A stretch of DNA of 64,000 bases from RDXT01 sp033765305 (GCA_033765305.1 JANRID010000002.1:97512-161511); one strand, 5' to 3'. Positions 36,428 through 45,900 are shown, counted from the stretch's first letter. Numbers and translations: made by a program. The notes: a model not told the origin generated them from the letters alone.

Positions 36428-36480
36428 GGGGGGTATTGAGTAGTGGGTATTGGGTATTGAGTAGTGGGTATTGGGTAGTG
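36428..36480. repeat. 21-bp direct tandem repeat, 2.4 copies
   Basis: GGGTATTGAGTAGTGGGTATT starts at 36431 and again at 36452, and a third partial copy follows. The left edge GGGGGGTATTGAGTA (36428-36442) recurs inverted at 48477-48491. The repeat lies between rpoN and the HYC gene, just downstream of rpoN on the minus strand. Confidence 0.8.
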
Positions 36481-36545
36481 AGACTGGCTTGCAGGCCGGC
36501 GGCTGAGCGCAGCCGAAGCTCCGGTGCCTGCGGCTCAGGTCCCGC

Positions 36546-38036
36546 TCACATATCCTTCCGCATCCGCGCCACAGGCACGCCGAGCTGCTCGCGGTACTTG
36601 GCTACGGTGCGGCGCGCAATGTTGTAGCCCTTTTTCTTGAGCATGTCCGCAATCTTGTCGTCCGACAGCGGGCGGCGCTTGCTTTCGCCCTGGATGATTT
36701 CCTCCAGCGCCTTCTTGACCTCCCGGTTGGAAACCAGGCCGTCCTCCGTTTCGATGCCTTCCGTGAAGAAAAACTTCAGCGGGTAAATGCCGAACTCCGT
36801 TTCGACATACTTGCTGTTCGCTACCCGGCTCACCGTCGAAATATCCATCCCCACCTGCTCCGCGATGTCTTTGAGAATCATCGGCCGGAGCTTTTTCTCG
36901 TCCCCGCCGGAGAGGAAAAACTCCTGCTGCATGTCGGCGATGCTCTCCATCGTCTTGAGCAGGGTGATCTGGCGCTGGCGGATGGCATCGATGAACCACT
37001 GCGCGGCTTCCAGCCGCTGCTTCAGGAATTCCAGGGTCTCGCGGATCTTGGGATCCTTGCGCTTGCGGTCGAGCCGCTTGTACTCCTGGAACATGTTGAT
37101 ATAGTTCCGGCTGACCTTGAGGTCGGGCGCATTGCGGCCGTTGAGGCGGATGTGCAGGCGCCCGTGCTCGGTGGTCATGGAAAAATCCGGAATGATATGC
37201 TCGTGCTTGATGACGGTCTGCGAATCGCCGGGCTTGGGATTGAGGCGGGTGATGATGGTGTACACCTCCTTCAGCTCCTCTTCGCTCACCCCCAGCTTCG
37301 ACCGGATCTTGCTGAAGTGCTTTTTGGAGAGCTCGTCGAAGTACTTTTCGATCACCGTAATGGCCATCAGCACATGAGGCGTCGGCTCCTTGCGGCGGAG
37401 CTGCAGCACAAGGCACTCCTGCAGGTCGCGGGCGCCTACGCCCGGCGGATCGAAGCGCTGGATTTCATGCAGCACCTGCTCCACTTCCTCGGCTGTCACG
37501 CGCATGTTGAGCCGGAACGCCAGGTAGCTCACGAGGGCCTTGACCGGGTCGGTGCCGTTGCGGCCCCGGAAGTAGCCTTCCTCGTCGATATTGCCGATGA
37601 TGTTTTCCGCAATGGTCAGCGACTTTTCGTCGAGGCTCAGCAGGCTGAGCTGCTCCTGGAGCTGGTCGTAGAGGGTAAACAGCTGGACGATGGGCGTTTC
37701 GTAGTCATCCTCGTCGTCCTCGTTGCTGGCCAGCCGGGTGCGCTGGTCGTAGTCGTTGTCACGGGTGAGGTAGTCCTCGATGTTGACATCCGCACTGGAC
37801 TGCTCGGCGGGCATATCCGCCGGCGGGGAAGCGGGCGTATCCAGGTCGCTGTACGGCTCCGGGGCGCTTTCTTCGCCAAAGCCCATCTGCGTGTCTTCGA
37901 GCGCCGGATTCCGCTCCAGTTCCTCCTTCACCCGCTGTTCGAGCGCAGCCGTCGGCACCTGCAGCAGCTTGATCAGCTGAATCTGCTGCGGTGAGATTTT
38001 CTGCAAGAGTTTTAACGACTGGCTCTGCTTCAGCAT
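36546..38036 (-). CDS. rpoN: RNA polymerase sigma-54 factor
   Basis: A 496-residue sigma-54. Region I is Gln/Leu-rich (MLKQSQSLKLLQKISPQQIQ), region II acidic (about 50-125, with EDDEDDYE), the core-binding region III spans about 130-320 (QRFDPPGVGARDLQECL), then the HTH (IAEQVGMDISTVSRVANSKYV) and the RpoN box ARRTVAKYREQLGVP near the C-terminus. It directs polymerase to -24/-12 promoters and needs AAA+ activators, none of which are in this window. It stands alone with gaps on both sides. Confidence 0.97.
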   Translation of the reverse strand: MLKQSQSLKLLQKISPQQIQLIKLLQVPTAALEQRVKEELERNPALEDTQMGFGEESAPEPYSDLDTPASPPADMPAEQSSADVNIEDYLTRDNDYDQRTRLASNEDDEDDYETPIVQLFTLYDQLQEQLSLLSLDEKSLTIAENIIGNIDEEGYFRGRNGTDPVKALVSYLAFRLNMRVTAEEVEQVLHEIQRFDPPGVGARDLQECLVLQLRRKEPTPHVLMAITVIEKYFDELSKKHFSKIRSKLGVSEEELKEVYTIITRLNPKPGDSQTVIKHEHIIPDFSMTTEHGRLHIRLNGRNAPDLKVSRNYINMFQEYKRLDRKRKDPKIRETLEFLKQRLEAAQWFIDAIRQRQITLLKTMESIADMQQEFFLSGGDEKKLRPMILKDIAEQVGMDISTVSRVANSKYVETEFGIYPLKFFFTEGIETEDGLVSNREVKKALEEIIQGESKRRPLSDDKIADMLKKKGYNIARRTVAKYREQLGVPVARMRKDM

Positions 38037-38311
38037 ACGGGTTTACTCCATCTTACCTGACCGGCACATGCATCCGGCTTCGTCCCTGCGAGATACAACC
38101 GGATATGCAATTTAATAAGAATCCTGCGGTGATCCGCCGTTTTTCGCGTTTCATCTGGAAACCAGCGGCTGCACAGCGGAAAATTTACGCCTGCGGATGG
38201 TCCGGGCAAGCGGAAGTACAAGCTTTTCCCTTGCGGAAGGCTCCGGATGCTGCTGCGCAGCCTGCACTTCTATAACGCAGCAAGCCCTGCCCATGTTCGC
38301 GGCAGCGCGCC

Positions 38312-39028
38312 TCAAGGCTGCACGCGCAGGCCCAGCAGCGCGCACAGGCCATCCAGGAGCCGGGCTTTGACCTCCTCCGGATCCGGCGCATAGCCCAGCT
38401 CGGCCTCCATCGAGGTGACGCCCTTGTCGGAAATGCCGCAGGGCACGATGTGGCTGAACAGGCCGAGGTCGGGGCTGAGGTTGAGCGCAAAGCCGTGCAT
38501 GGTCACCCAGCGGCTGCAGCGCACGCCCATCGCGCAGATTTTGCGGGGGGCCGCTCCTTCCGTGCCGATCCACACGCCCGTAGCGCCGGCAATGCGCCCG
38601 CCTTCGAGCCCGTAGGATTCCAGCATGCGGATGACCGCCTCCTCCAGGCTGCGCAGGTACCAGCCGATGTCGGTCCGCAGCTTTTCGAGGTCCAGGATGG
38701 GGTAGCCCACCAGCTGGCCGGGGCCGTGGTAGGTGATGTCGCCGCCCCGGTTGATGCGGTAATACTCGATGCCGAGGGCTGCGCGCTGCGCCTCCGGGAT
38801 GAGCAGATGCGCCGGATCGCCGCTTTTGCCGAGCGTGTACACGTGCGGATGCTCGCAGAAGAGCAGATAATGGCGGGTATCCAGGCTGTGCGGGGACGCG
38901 CCGCGCGGCGCAGCCAGCTTCAGGCGGACATTCTCCGCCAGCAGCGCCTCCTGCAGATCCCAGGCCTCGCGGTAGGCAATGCGGCCCAGATCGCGGAATT
39001 CAGTCGGCTGCGGCAGGTCAGAGGACAT
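38312..39028 (-). CDS. lipB: Octanoyl-ACP:protein octanoyltransferase
   Basis: Moves octanoyl from acyl carrier protein to lipoyl domains, the first step of lipoate synthesis. YRINRGGDITYHGPGQLVGYP is the diagnostic block, with the catalytic Lys in RKICAMGVR, HGFALN, and the thiol nucleophile Cys in IVPCGISDKGVTS. The 238-residue length is normal. The gene begins inside the end of the nfu gene (11-base overlap). No lipA is adjacent, although Nfu-type carriers repair the LipA cluster. Confidence 0.95.
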   Translation of the reverse strand: MSSDLPQPTEFRDLGRIAYREAWDLQEALLAENVRLKLAAPRGASPHSLDTRHYLLFCEHPHVYTLGKSGDPAHLLIPEAQRAALGIEYYRINRGGDITYHGPGQLVGYPILDLEKLRTDIGWYLRSLEEAVIRMLESYGLEGGRIAGATGVWIGTEGAAPRKICAMGVRCSRWVTMHGFALNLSPDLGLFSHIVPCGISDKGVTSMEAELGYAPDPEEVKARLLDGLCALLGLRVQP

Positions 39029-39596
39029 GGTTGCCGGTGGCGGTGACTTTGCGGATCTCCGGGATCATGCCCATCAGCACCTTTTCCACCCCCTCCTTCA
39101 TCGTCTGGGGCGCGTAGGGGCAGCGGTGGCAGGCGCCGTGCATGTTGAGGTTGAGCACCCCGCCGCTGAACGATTCGATCACGATGTCGCCGCCGTCTTC
39201 CTGGGCGGCGGGGCGGATGTAGCGGTTCAGCAGGTCGCGGGCCAGCTCCATCACAACCTCGTCCGAGCGGGCGTGCTGCAGGGACTGCGCGCCGAGGTAG
39301 AGGATGGGCTCGTTTTCCTCCAGGTGCTGCTGGAGAATAGCGCGCAGTTCGGGCAGCACCTCGTCCCAGCGGGGCAGGTCGCCCGTTTTGACGAGGGTCA
39401 CGTAGTTCCGGTTCAGGAAGACCCGGTCCACGTAGCGCAGCATGAGCAGATTCTGGGCCAGGGGCGAGCTGGCCGCCTCCCGGTAGTCGCGGTATTCGTA
39501 GGGCTCGTCGGCAAGGATGCCGTTTTCGAGCACGATCTTGATGGCGTTGGGATTGGGCACCCCTTCGACGTGCAGCAGTGCGGTACGTTTCGTCAT
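39018..39596 (-). CDS. Nfu-type iron-sulfur cluster carrier (NifU N- and C-terminal domains)
   Basis: About 192 residues with two domains: Nfu_N (about 8-95, VEGVPNPNAIKIVLENG; LAQNLLMLRYVDRVFLNRNYV) and the NifU C-terminal domain (about 110-185) with the cluster-binding CxxC in GACHRCPYAPQTMKEGVE. It delivers Fe-S clusters to target enzymes. The ATG at 39596 starts the family N-terminus; upstream in the same frame is sequence antisense or alternate to the DinB gene and is not taken as coding. The stop overlaps lipB by 11 bases, suggesting coupled expression with lipoate assembly. Confidence 0.9.
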   Translation of the reverse strand: MTKRTALLHVEGVPNPNAIKIVLENGILADEPYEYRDYREAASSPLAQNLLMLRYVDRVFLNRNYVTLVKTGDLPRWDEVLPELRAILQQHLEENEPILYLGAQSLQHARSDEVVMELARDLLNRYIRPAAQEDGGDIVIESFSGGVLNLNMHGACHRCPYAPQTMKEGVEKVLMGMIPEIRKVTATGNHVL

Positions 39597-39670
39597 AACC
39601 TTCTTCTCCGGCAGCGTTCTGCTTCTGAGCTGCAAAGATACGGGGAATTCCGGGGCCTGCCTAACGCCGT

Positions 39671-40189
39671 TCAGGCGCCGGGCGTTTCGAGCGGCTGGCC
39701 GGCGTAGTAGCCGGTGTCGAGGTCCTTGAGGGCCTTGGTGAGGTAGGTGAGCTGGCCCACGTGGTAGGAGAAATGCTCCACGACGTGGATGAGGATGGCC
39801 ATGCCGCTTTCCTCGAAGACCTGCACGGAATGGCGGGCCAGCACCTGCTCCGGGGTCAGGACATCGAGGGTGCGGCGCAGGTCGGTGTCGAGGCGGCTGA
39901 GCAGGGCTTCGAGCTCCCCGCGGGGCACCGGTCCCCGCTCGTCGAACTCGGCCTGGCGGCGGCGCAGGTCCGGCTCGCCGCCGAGGGTGCTCACGATCCA
40001 CTGGCGGGCATTGCCGCAGAGGTGCAGGATGAGGTTGCCGGCGCTGTTGCTGTTCGCATTGGGGCGGTGCCAGAGCTCGGCATCGGAAAGCAGCCCCAGG
40101 CAGCGGCGGGTGCGGGGGATGGACTCCTCCAGGAGGCGGCGGCGCGTCTCGTCCAGCAGGAGGCGGAACCAAAGCGGGTGATCAGGCAT
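39671..40189 (-). CDS. DinB-fold protein
   Basis: A 172-residue four-helix-bundle protein of the DinB/DUF1572 type. The metal-binding His set is seen in NLILHLCGNARQW and HVVEHFSYHVGQL, matching the two-plus-one histidine arrangement, and the chain starts with a helix LWFRLLLDETRRRLLEE. Family members bind Zn or Ni and include thiol transferases (bacillithiol-type), but many have no known function. The start at 40189 was preferred to one at 40306, which would run into the noncoding gap before the divergent NACHT gene. Confidence 0.85.
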   Translation of the reverse strand: MPDHPLWFRLLLDETRRRLLEESIPRTRRCLGLLSDAELWHRPNANSNSAGNLILHLCGNARQWIVSTLGGEPDLRRRQAEFDERGPVPRGELEALLSRLDTDLRRTLDVLTPEQVLARHSVQVFEESGMAILIHVVEHFSYHVGQLTYLTKALKDLDTGYYAGQPLETPGA

Positions 40190-40324
40190 AGGCAGCAGGT
40201 CGGAACAGCAACGCATCCGGGCCGGATGCTCCATGCAAGATAGCGGCGGGACGGGGAAAAGCCGCAAAGCTTGCACAGATGCCACGAATTCTGCAATTTG
40301 TGCCAACTCCCCTACGCAGCCCGC

Positions 40325-42397
40325 ATGGAAGAACTGATCGGATTATTTCAGGACGAGCTCTGCGCCGGACTCCTGCCCGGCGGCTGGGCATGGGGGCAGG
40401 CCCATTGCCAGGAACTGCTGGCCCTGCTGGCCCTGCTCCTTTCGGGAGCCGGCTGGCTGATCGTCCAGATGGTGCGCCTCTATTTTCGGCGGCGAGCTGC
40501 GCGGCAGCTCCGGCCCTACTTCCGGCCAGCGGAGATACGGGACTACCTGCGCTACTTCGTGCGCACCCGCGTGCAGAGCGACTCGCCCGACGATCAGAGC
40601 ACCTTCAAAAAGCTGAAGCCCGCCGAGGACTACCTGAAGTATTTCCTCACGCGGGTATTTCAGGACAAAGACGAGACCGAGCGCTTTCACCTCGTGCTGG
40701 GCGGGGCCGGCATGGGCAAGACCACCTTCCTCGTGAACCTGGCCGTGCGGCACCGCCTGCGGCAGATGCTCCGCCCCTGGGCGCCCGGTTCCGGCTATGC
40801 CATCCACTACCTGCCCCTCTGGGATCAGGACGTCCTGGGCAAGATCAAGGCGATCGAAGGGCAGCCCGAGGCCATCCTGCTGCTCGACGCGCTGGACGAA
40901 GACCCCGAGGCGGGCCACCCGCATACAGCCGCCCGCCTCGAAGCCCTCACGCAGGCTGCGGCGCAGTTTCACACCGTCATCATCACCTGCCGCACGCAGT
41001 TCTTCGACACCGGGGCGCAGGAGCCGCTGAGCACGAAGGTGTACCGCGATCCCGGCGGCTATGCGGAGTACGACAAGATGTACATCTCGCCGTTTTCCGA
41101 TCCGGAGATCCGCCGCTACCTCCGGAAGCGCTTCCCCCTCCGCTATGCGCGGCGGCAGCGCGCCTGGAAGCTGGTGCAGGACTTCCGCGACCTCATGGCC
41201 CGGCCCATGATCCTGGCCTATATCGACGACCTGCTGGAGGGCCGGGCGCAGTACCAGTACCGCCATCAGGTGTACGAGCGCATCGTGGACGCTTGGATCG
41301 AACGCGAGAGCCGCAAATCCCACGTGCCGCCCGGCGGGCAGGATGCCTATCGGCAGAAGCTGCTGCGCTTTTCCCGTACGGTCGCCGGCCTCATCTACGG
41401 ACGCCACCAGCAGAAGCAGGGACAATATCTGGAAGCCGCCGTGTTCGAGGAACTGGCCGGGCAGGAAGGCCTGGACCTGAAGCCGCAGGAGATGAAGAGC
41501 CGCTCCCTGCTCAGCCGCAATGCGGCGGGCCAGTGGAAGTTCGCGCACAAGTCGATTATGGAGTATTTTCTGGCGCTGGAGGCGTATGAGGGGAAAGTTG
41601 ACCGGGACTTTCCGGCAGAATTCGACCAGGCGCGGAGGTTTTTAGGGGACATGATCGATGCTCTGTTTCCAATGGTGCAGGTGCAGGGCGGCTCGTTCGT
41701 AATGGGGGAAGGAGAGGATCGTCATAAAGTGACGCTCACGGGCTTCTGGCTTGGCAAATTTCCCATCACCCAGCGGCAGTGGAGCTATGTGATGGGGGAT
41801 AATCCGAGCTGTTTCAAGGGCGATGACTTGCCGGTGGAAATGGTCAGCTGGGACGATGCGCAGCGCTTCATCCAGCGGCTCAACCAGCTCAGCGGCAGGC
41901 AGTACCGGTTACCGAGCGAGGCGGAGTGGGAATATGCGGCAGGCGCTAGCTGGAGGCCGACAAGCGTTCTTTCTGCTCAACATTTAGTAGGCGAAAGCGA
42001 TTGGCGATATGAGGGAGATAAAAGCAGTCAACAGATGTGGTCAGGGACTGATAAAGACTCAAAATTGGAAGAGTATGCTTGGTACGTCAAGAATAGCGCT
42101 GGAAGAACTCATCCAGTAGGTAACAGAAAGCCTAATTCGCGTGGACTCTACGATATGAGCGGGAATATTTGGGAATGGTGCGAAGATTGCTGGCACAGAA
42201 ATTATTATGGTGCTCCCAATGATGGATCTGCTTGGGTAGATCTGCCGGATTATAAGTATAGGCGCCTCCGTTTCGTAATCCGTGGCGGCTCTTGGCTCAG
42301 CGAAGCCAAGTTCTGCCGTGTTTCCTACCGTGACCACAGTTCGCAGGAGCGCCGGGGCAGTACTGTCGGTTTCCGACTTGCGTCATCTTTGTCTTGA
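40325..42397 (+). CDS. NACHT-type STAND ATPase fused to a C-terminal FGE domain, possible DGR target
   Basis: A 690-residue protein. A membrane helix lies at about 31-52; a NACHT-type P-loop ATPase follows with Walker A LGGAGMGKTTF (Lys132) and Walker B AILLLDALDED (about 183-193), sensor-like IITCRTQFFD, and a helical region ending FAHKSIMEYFLA. From about residue 450 an FGE-sulfatase/C-lectin domain begins (VQVQGGSFVMGEGED; YRLPSEAEWEYAAG; GLYDMSGNIWEWCED) and ends with RFVIRGGSWLSEAKFCRV and GSTVGFRLASSLS. That terminal block is where diversity-generating retroelements (DGRs) place their variable region. No reverse transcriptase is in the window. GC falls from about 67% to about 45% in the 3' third. 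Start 40325 or 40271. Likely immune or conflict role (inference). Confidence 0.82.
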   Translation: MEELIGLFQDELCAGLLPGGWAWGQAHCQELLALLALLLSGAGWLIVQMVRLYFRRRAARQLRPYFRPAEIRDYLRYFVRTRVQSDSPDDQSTFKKLKPAEDYLKYFLTRVFQDKDETERFHLVLGGAGMGKTTFLVNLAVRHRLRQMLRPWAPGSGYAIHYLPLWDQDVLGKIKAIEGQPEAILLLDALDEDPEAGHPHTAARLEALTQAAAQFHTVIITCRTQFFDTGAQEPLSTKVYRDPGGYAEYDKMYISPFSDPEIRRYLRKRFPLRYARRQRAWKLVQDFRDLMARPMILAYIDDLLEGRAQYQYRHQVYERIVDAWIERESRKSHVPPGGQDAYRQKLLRFSRTVAGLIYGRHQQKQGQYLEAAVFEELAGQEGLDLKPQEMKSRSLLSRNAAGQWKFAHKSIMEYFLALEAYEGKVDRDFPAEFDQARRFLGDMIDALFPMVQVQGGSFVMGEGEDRHKVTLTGFWLGKFPITQRQWSYVMGDNPSCFKGDDLPVEMVSWDDAQRFIQRLNQLSGRQYRLPSEAEWEYAAGASWRPTSVLSAQHLVGESDWRYEGDKSSQQMWSGTDKDSKLEEYAWYVKNSAGRTHPVGNRKPNSRGLYDMSGNIWEWCEDCWHRNYYGAPNDGSAWVDLPDYKYRRLRFVIRGGSWLSEAKFCRVSYRDHSSQERRGSTVGFRLASSLS
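42270..42390 (+). other. Candidate DGR variable region at the 3' end of the NACHT-FGE gene
   Basis: In the codons after RGGSW, residues at positions that vary in DGR targets (L, S, F, Y, D, H, S, S, T) are mostly NNC or NNT (ctc, agc, ttc, tac, gac, cac, agt, agt, act), as if produced from AAC/AAT template codons. The invariant frame (CRVS, R, GFRLA) matches known FGE-type targets. I found no template repeat in this window, so the assignment is indirect. Confidence 0.4.
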
Positions 42398-42533
42398 TAA
42401 AAGAAGGTCCACCCAAAAAACATGCATGAATGCTGTTTTTTTGTTTGTTGTATATCCGCAGCGCCATGCCGGGATCTGTCTCAAGCCAGTAGCTGAAGTC
42501 CTCCCAGGCATCCAGTATGAACTCGATGCGCAT
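42297..42533 (-). pseudogene. Truncated YoeB-type toxin
   Basis: The ATG at 42533 starts MRIEFILDAWEDFSYW then LETDPGMALRIYNK, which aligns with the first third of YoeB-family RNases (weak motif: WxDxxxWxETD). After about residue 34 (near 42434) the similarity stops and the frame runs through the terminator into sequence antisense to the NACHT-FGE gene, ending at 42297. The catalytic Glu, Arg and His of YoeB lie in the missing part, so a working toxin is not expected. It sits six bases after the antitoxin gene. Confidence 0.7.
42415..42441. terminator. Bidirectional terminator after NACHT-FGE gene
   Basis: AAAAAACA and TGTTTTTT pair around an inner GCAT/ATGC stem with a GA loop and one bulged T, 18 bases after the stop. 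Both strands end in a T-run, so it can stop transcription from either side. In DGR targets a hairpin often follows the variable region, which makes the position notable. Confidence 0.7.
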
Positions 42534-42539
42534 GGCAGA

Positions 42540-42797
42540 CTACCGTCCGGGATCGAAGGAACGGGTCTCGCCGCTGGCGGCCTGCCGCAGGGCAGACTGC
42601 AGACGCTCGCGGTTGGCTTGCGTGGAGAGCAGATGGGCAGTCTCCTGCAGCGACTGGTATTCCCGCATGGACATCATGACCACAGCGTCCTCCTCCCGGT
42701 TGTTGCGGGGGGCTACGATGACCTCGTAAGCGGAGCTTACCAGGTCGAAATACGACTTCATCCGGGCGCGGAGCGCAGTCAGGCTGATGGCGATCAT
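42540..42797 (-). CDS. YefM/Phd-family antitoxin
   Basis: An 85-residue protein: an N-terminal part with ARMKSYFDLVSSAYEVIVA, the YefM-like N-terminal dimer and operator-binding region, then NNREEDAVVMMSMREYQSLQET, the typical YefM middle (VVMSLEDYxSLxET), and a C-terminal tail LLSTQANRERLQSALRQA that in the family wraps the toxin. The next gene is a YoeB-like remnant, so this antitoxin is probably orphaned. Start 42797 gives family length; a frame to 42896 exists. Confidence 0.88.
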   Translation of the reverse strand: MIAISLTALRARMKSYFDLVSSAYEVIVAPRNNREEDAVVMMSMREYQSLQETAHLLSTQANRERLQSALRQAASGETRSFDPGR

Positions 42798-43094
42798 GGT
42801 GCAAAGCTTCTTCAGGCAAGATACGGCAATCCGCCCGCAACTCCAATACCTGCTGGCAGCCAGCCAGCCCCCCGGCTCCGCCCCGCACGCAGGCACGGTA
42901 TTTCATATGCATACATGATGCAGCATAGATCTGTATAGGTGCCGGGCGGATGTCTCCGGAGCAGGTCCGGTGTCTGAGGCAGTACTGATGCGTGGCTGGC
43001 ACGCTTGTCCGGAAAACCGGCACGGATGTTCAGCGGCGCTTGGCCCGTCGGCGTATCCTGCGGAGATTCAGGAAACCAATCAGCCATTCACCGT

Positions 43095-43505
43095 ATGAAA
43101 CGACCGCTCCCCGTATGCGGGTGGATCTGGGTGCTCAGCATCTGGGTCCTGGCCTGCCAGCCCGAGCCGATCGCGCCCGTGAGCGCCCTCGCCGTCCGCG
43201 GACCCGCCCAGGAGGCACCCGTCCCGCCGCCGCCCGGCGCCCCCGCCCGCAACTGCCAGATCACCATCGTGAACGCCAGCACCAATCCCTTCGCCCACAT
43301 GGCCGTAGCCCTCGGCACCCCCGATATGGCCGGGCTCATGCAGGCGCTGCACTGCCCCATCGCACCAGGCACCCACGCTACCATCTGCCTGCCGCAGGGC
43401 GAACTGACGCTCTACACCTTCAGCAACATGTACCAGTTCAGCAGGCCCATCCAGGTCAGCATCGGCACCGCCCCGCAGACCCTCCGCCTCAAAAGCGGCC
43501 ACTGA
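43095..43505 (+). CDS. Small lipoprotein of unknown function
   Basis: A 136-residue protein with a lipoprotein signal peptide: MKRPLPVCGWIWVLSIW then VLAC (lipobox) with Cys at about residue 20. A Pro/Ala-rich linker (about 30-55) leads to a beta-like domain with a Cys pair (RNCQITIVNASTNP; LHCPIAPGTHATICLPQG). I do not recognise the domain. Start at 43095 is fixed by the signal peptide; upstream frame to 43005 is out of place. It is followed by a short palindromic, AT-rich region and the DUF4157 gene. Confidence 0.6.
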   Translation: MKRPLPVCGWIWVLSIWVLACQPEPIAPVSALAVRGPAQEAPVPPPPGAPARNCQITIVNASTNPFAHMAVALGTPDMAGLMQALHCPIAPGTHATICLPQGELTLYTFSNMYQFSRPIQVSIGTAPQTLRLKSGH

Positions 43506-43554
43506 GCGCGGGGCATCCTGTAGCCTTCAAGCAACCCTCATGAATCAACCGTCA

Positions 43555-43573
43555 TAAGGGTTTCAAACCCTTA
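43555..43573. terminator. Hairpin after lipoprotein gene
   Basis: TAAGGG and CCCTTA form a stem around TTTCAAA (the inner TTT/AAA can extend it), 50 bases after the lipoprotein stop. It could be a weak terminator. Confidence 0.4.
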
Positions 43574-43597
43574 CGAAAGTTAAGTTATTGACAATCA

Positions 43598-43616
43598 ATT
43601 ATTTACAACAAATAAT
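43598..43616. promoter_or_regulatory. AT-rich palindrome upstream of DUF4157 gene
   Basis: ATTATTT and AAATAAT form a perfect inverted repeat around ACAAC, inside an AT-rich stretch (about 43570-43620) in otherwise GC-rich DNA. It may be an operator or promoter part for the gene starting at 43754. Confidence 0.35.
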
Positions 43617-43753
43617 ACAAGGCCCCGTTTCCCAGGCATTGCCCTGTACGCACCGCTCAATCCCCGCTGCGCGCTGCTGCCGCATCGCCGTTTGCTTTTG
43701 CCCGCCAATCCTCCTATCTTACCCATCATCCCCAGCTACCCGGTTTCCCGCAC

Positions 43754-45472
<1,719 letters not shown>

Positions 45473-45549
45473 CGCGGCCGGCTGGCGGAATCGGAGTCTG
45501 GCCGCCTGCGGAAGGGCTTGCCCGCAGAGCAGGGCTGCCAAAAGATTTT

Positions 45550-45588
45550 GATAAATTGAACAAATGAGCGTGCTTTGTTCAACTTATC
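45550..45588 (+). promoter_or_regulatory. Operator-like inverted repeat upstream of XRE gene
   Basis: GATAAATTGAACAAA (45550-45564) and TTTGTTCAACTTATC (45574-45588) are inverted copies matching at 14 of 15 positions with a 9-base spacer, ending 9 bases before the ATG. A dimeric HTH repressor encoded next to it could bind here to regulate its own gene. Confidence 0.65.
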
Positions 45589-45597
45589 GAACACGGC

Positions 45598-45900
45598 ATG
45601 AGAAACGCTACCTTGTTTCCCAAAGAGCAGCGCATCCTGGCGCGTCTGGGCGAAAATATCCGGCTGGCCCGGATGCGCCGCAAAATCAGCGCGGAGCTGC
45701 TGGCTGAGCGGGCCAATATCGGCCGCACCACCCTCTGGAGCCTTGAAAAGGGCAACGCCAACGTCAGCCTGACCACACTCATCCAGGTGCTCAGCTCCCT
45801 GGGTATGGCCGAAGAGCTGGGAAAACTGGCGCAGGACGATGTCCTGGGCCGCAAACTGCAGGACATCGAACTGCTGAAGCGTAATGTGCGGGAGCCGTGA
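45598..45900 (+). CDS. XRE-family HTH regulator (HipB-like), partner toxin not found
   Basis: A 100-residue protein with a Cro/CI-type HTH (about 17-75: RLARMRRKISAELLAERANI GRTTLWSLEKGNA). The shape and the C-terminal helix (LGKLAQDDVLGRKLQDIELL) resemble HipB-like antitoxins. In such operons a HipA kinase gene follows, overlapping or close. Here no such gene follows; the next 313 bases have no open gene, and the next gene is on the other strand. It is preceded by a strong inverted repeat. Confidence 0.78.
   Translation: MRNATLFPKEQRILARLGENIRLARMRRKISAELLAERANIGRTTLWSLEKGNANVSLTTLIQVLSSLGMAEELGKLAQDDVLGRKLQDIELLKRNVREP

Noticed and set aside
39597..40172. Upstream extension of the Nfu protein through the DinB gene region
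   Set aside because: The extension is Pro/Arg-rich, overlaps a real DinB gene in another frame on the same strand, and is not part of the Nfu family.
40271..40300. Possible promoter TTG / GCAATTTG before the NACHT-FGE gene
   Set aside because: The -7-like box lacks the TA pair, and the spacer was not convincing; noted only as a hint that 40325 is the start.
42992..43543. Alternative plus-strand frame over the small lipoprotein
   Set aside because: Pro/Arg-rich composition without a signal or domain, while the other frame has a clear lipobox.
43555..43573. TAAGGGTTTCAAACCCTTA, reminiscent of a CRISPR repeat end
   Set aside because: Only one copy; no spacer-repeat periodicity and no cas genes in the window.
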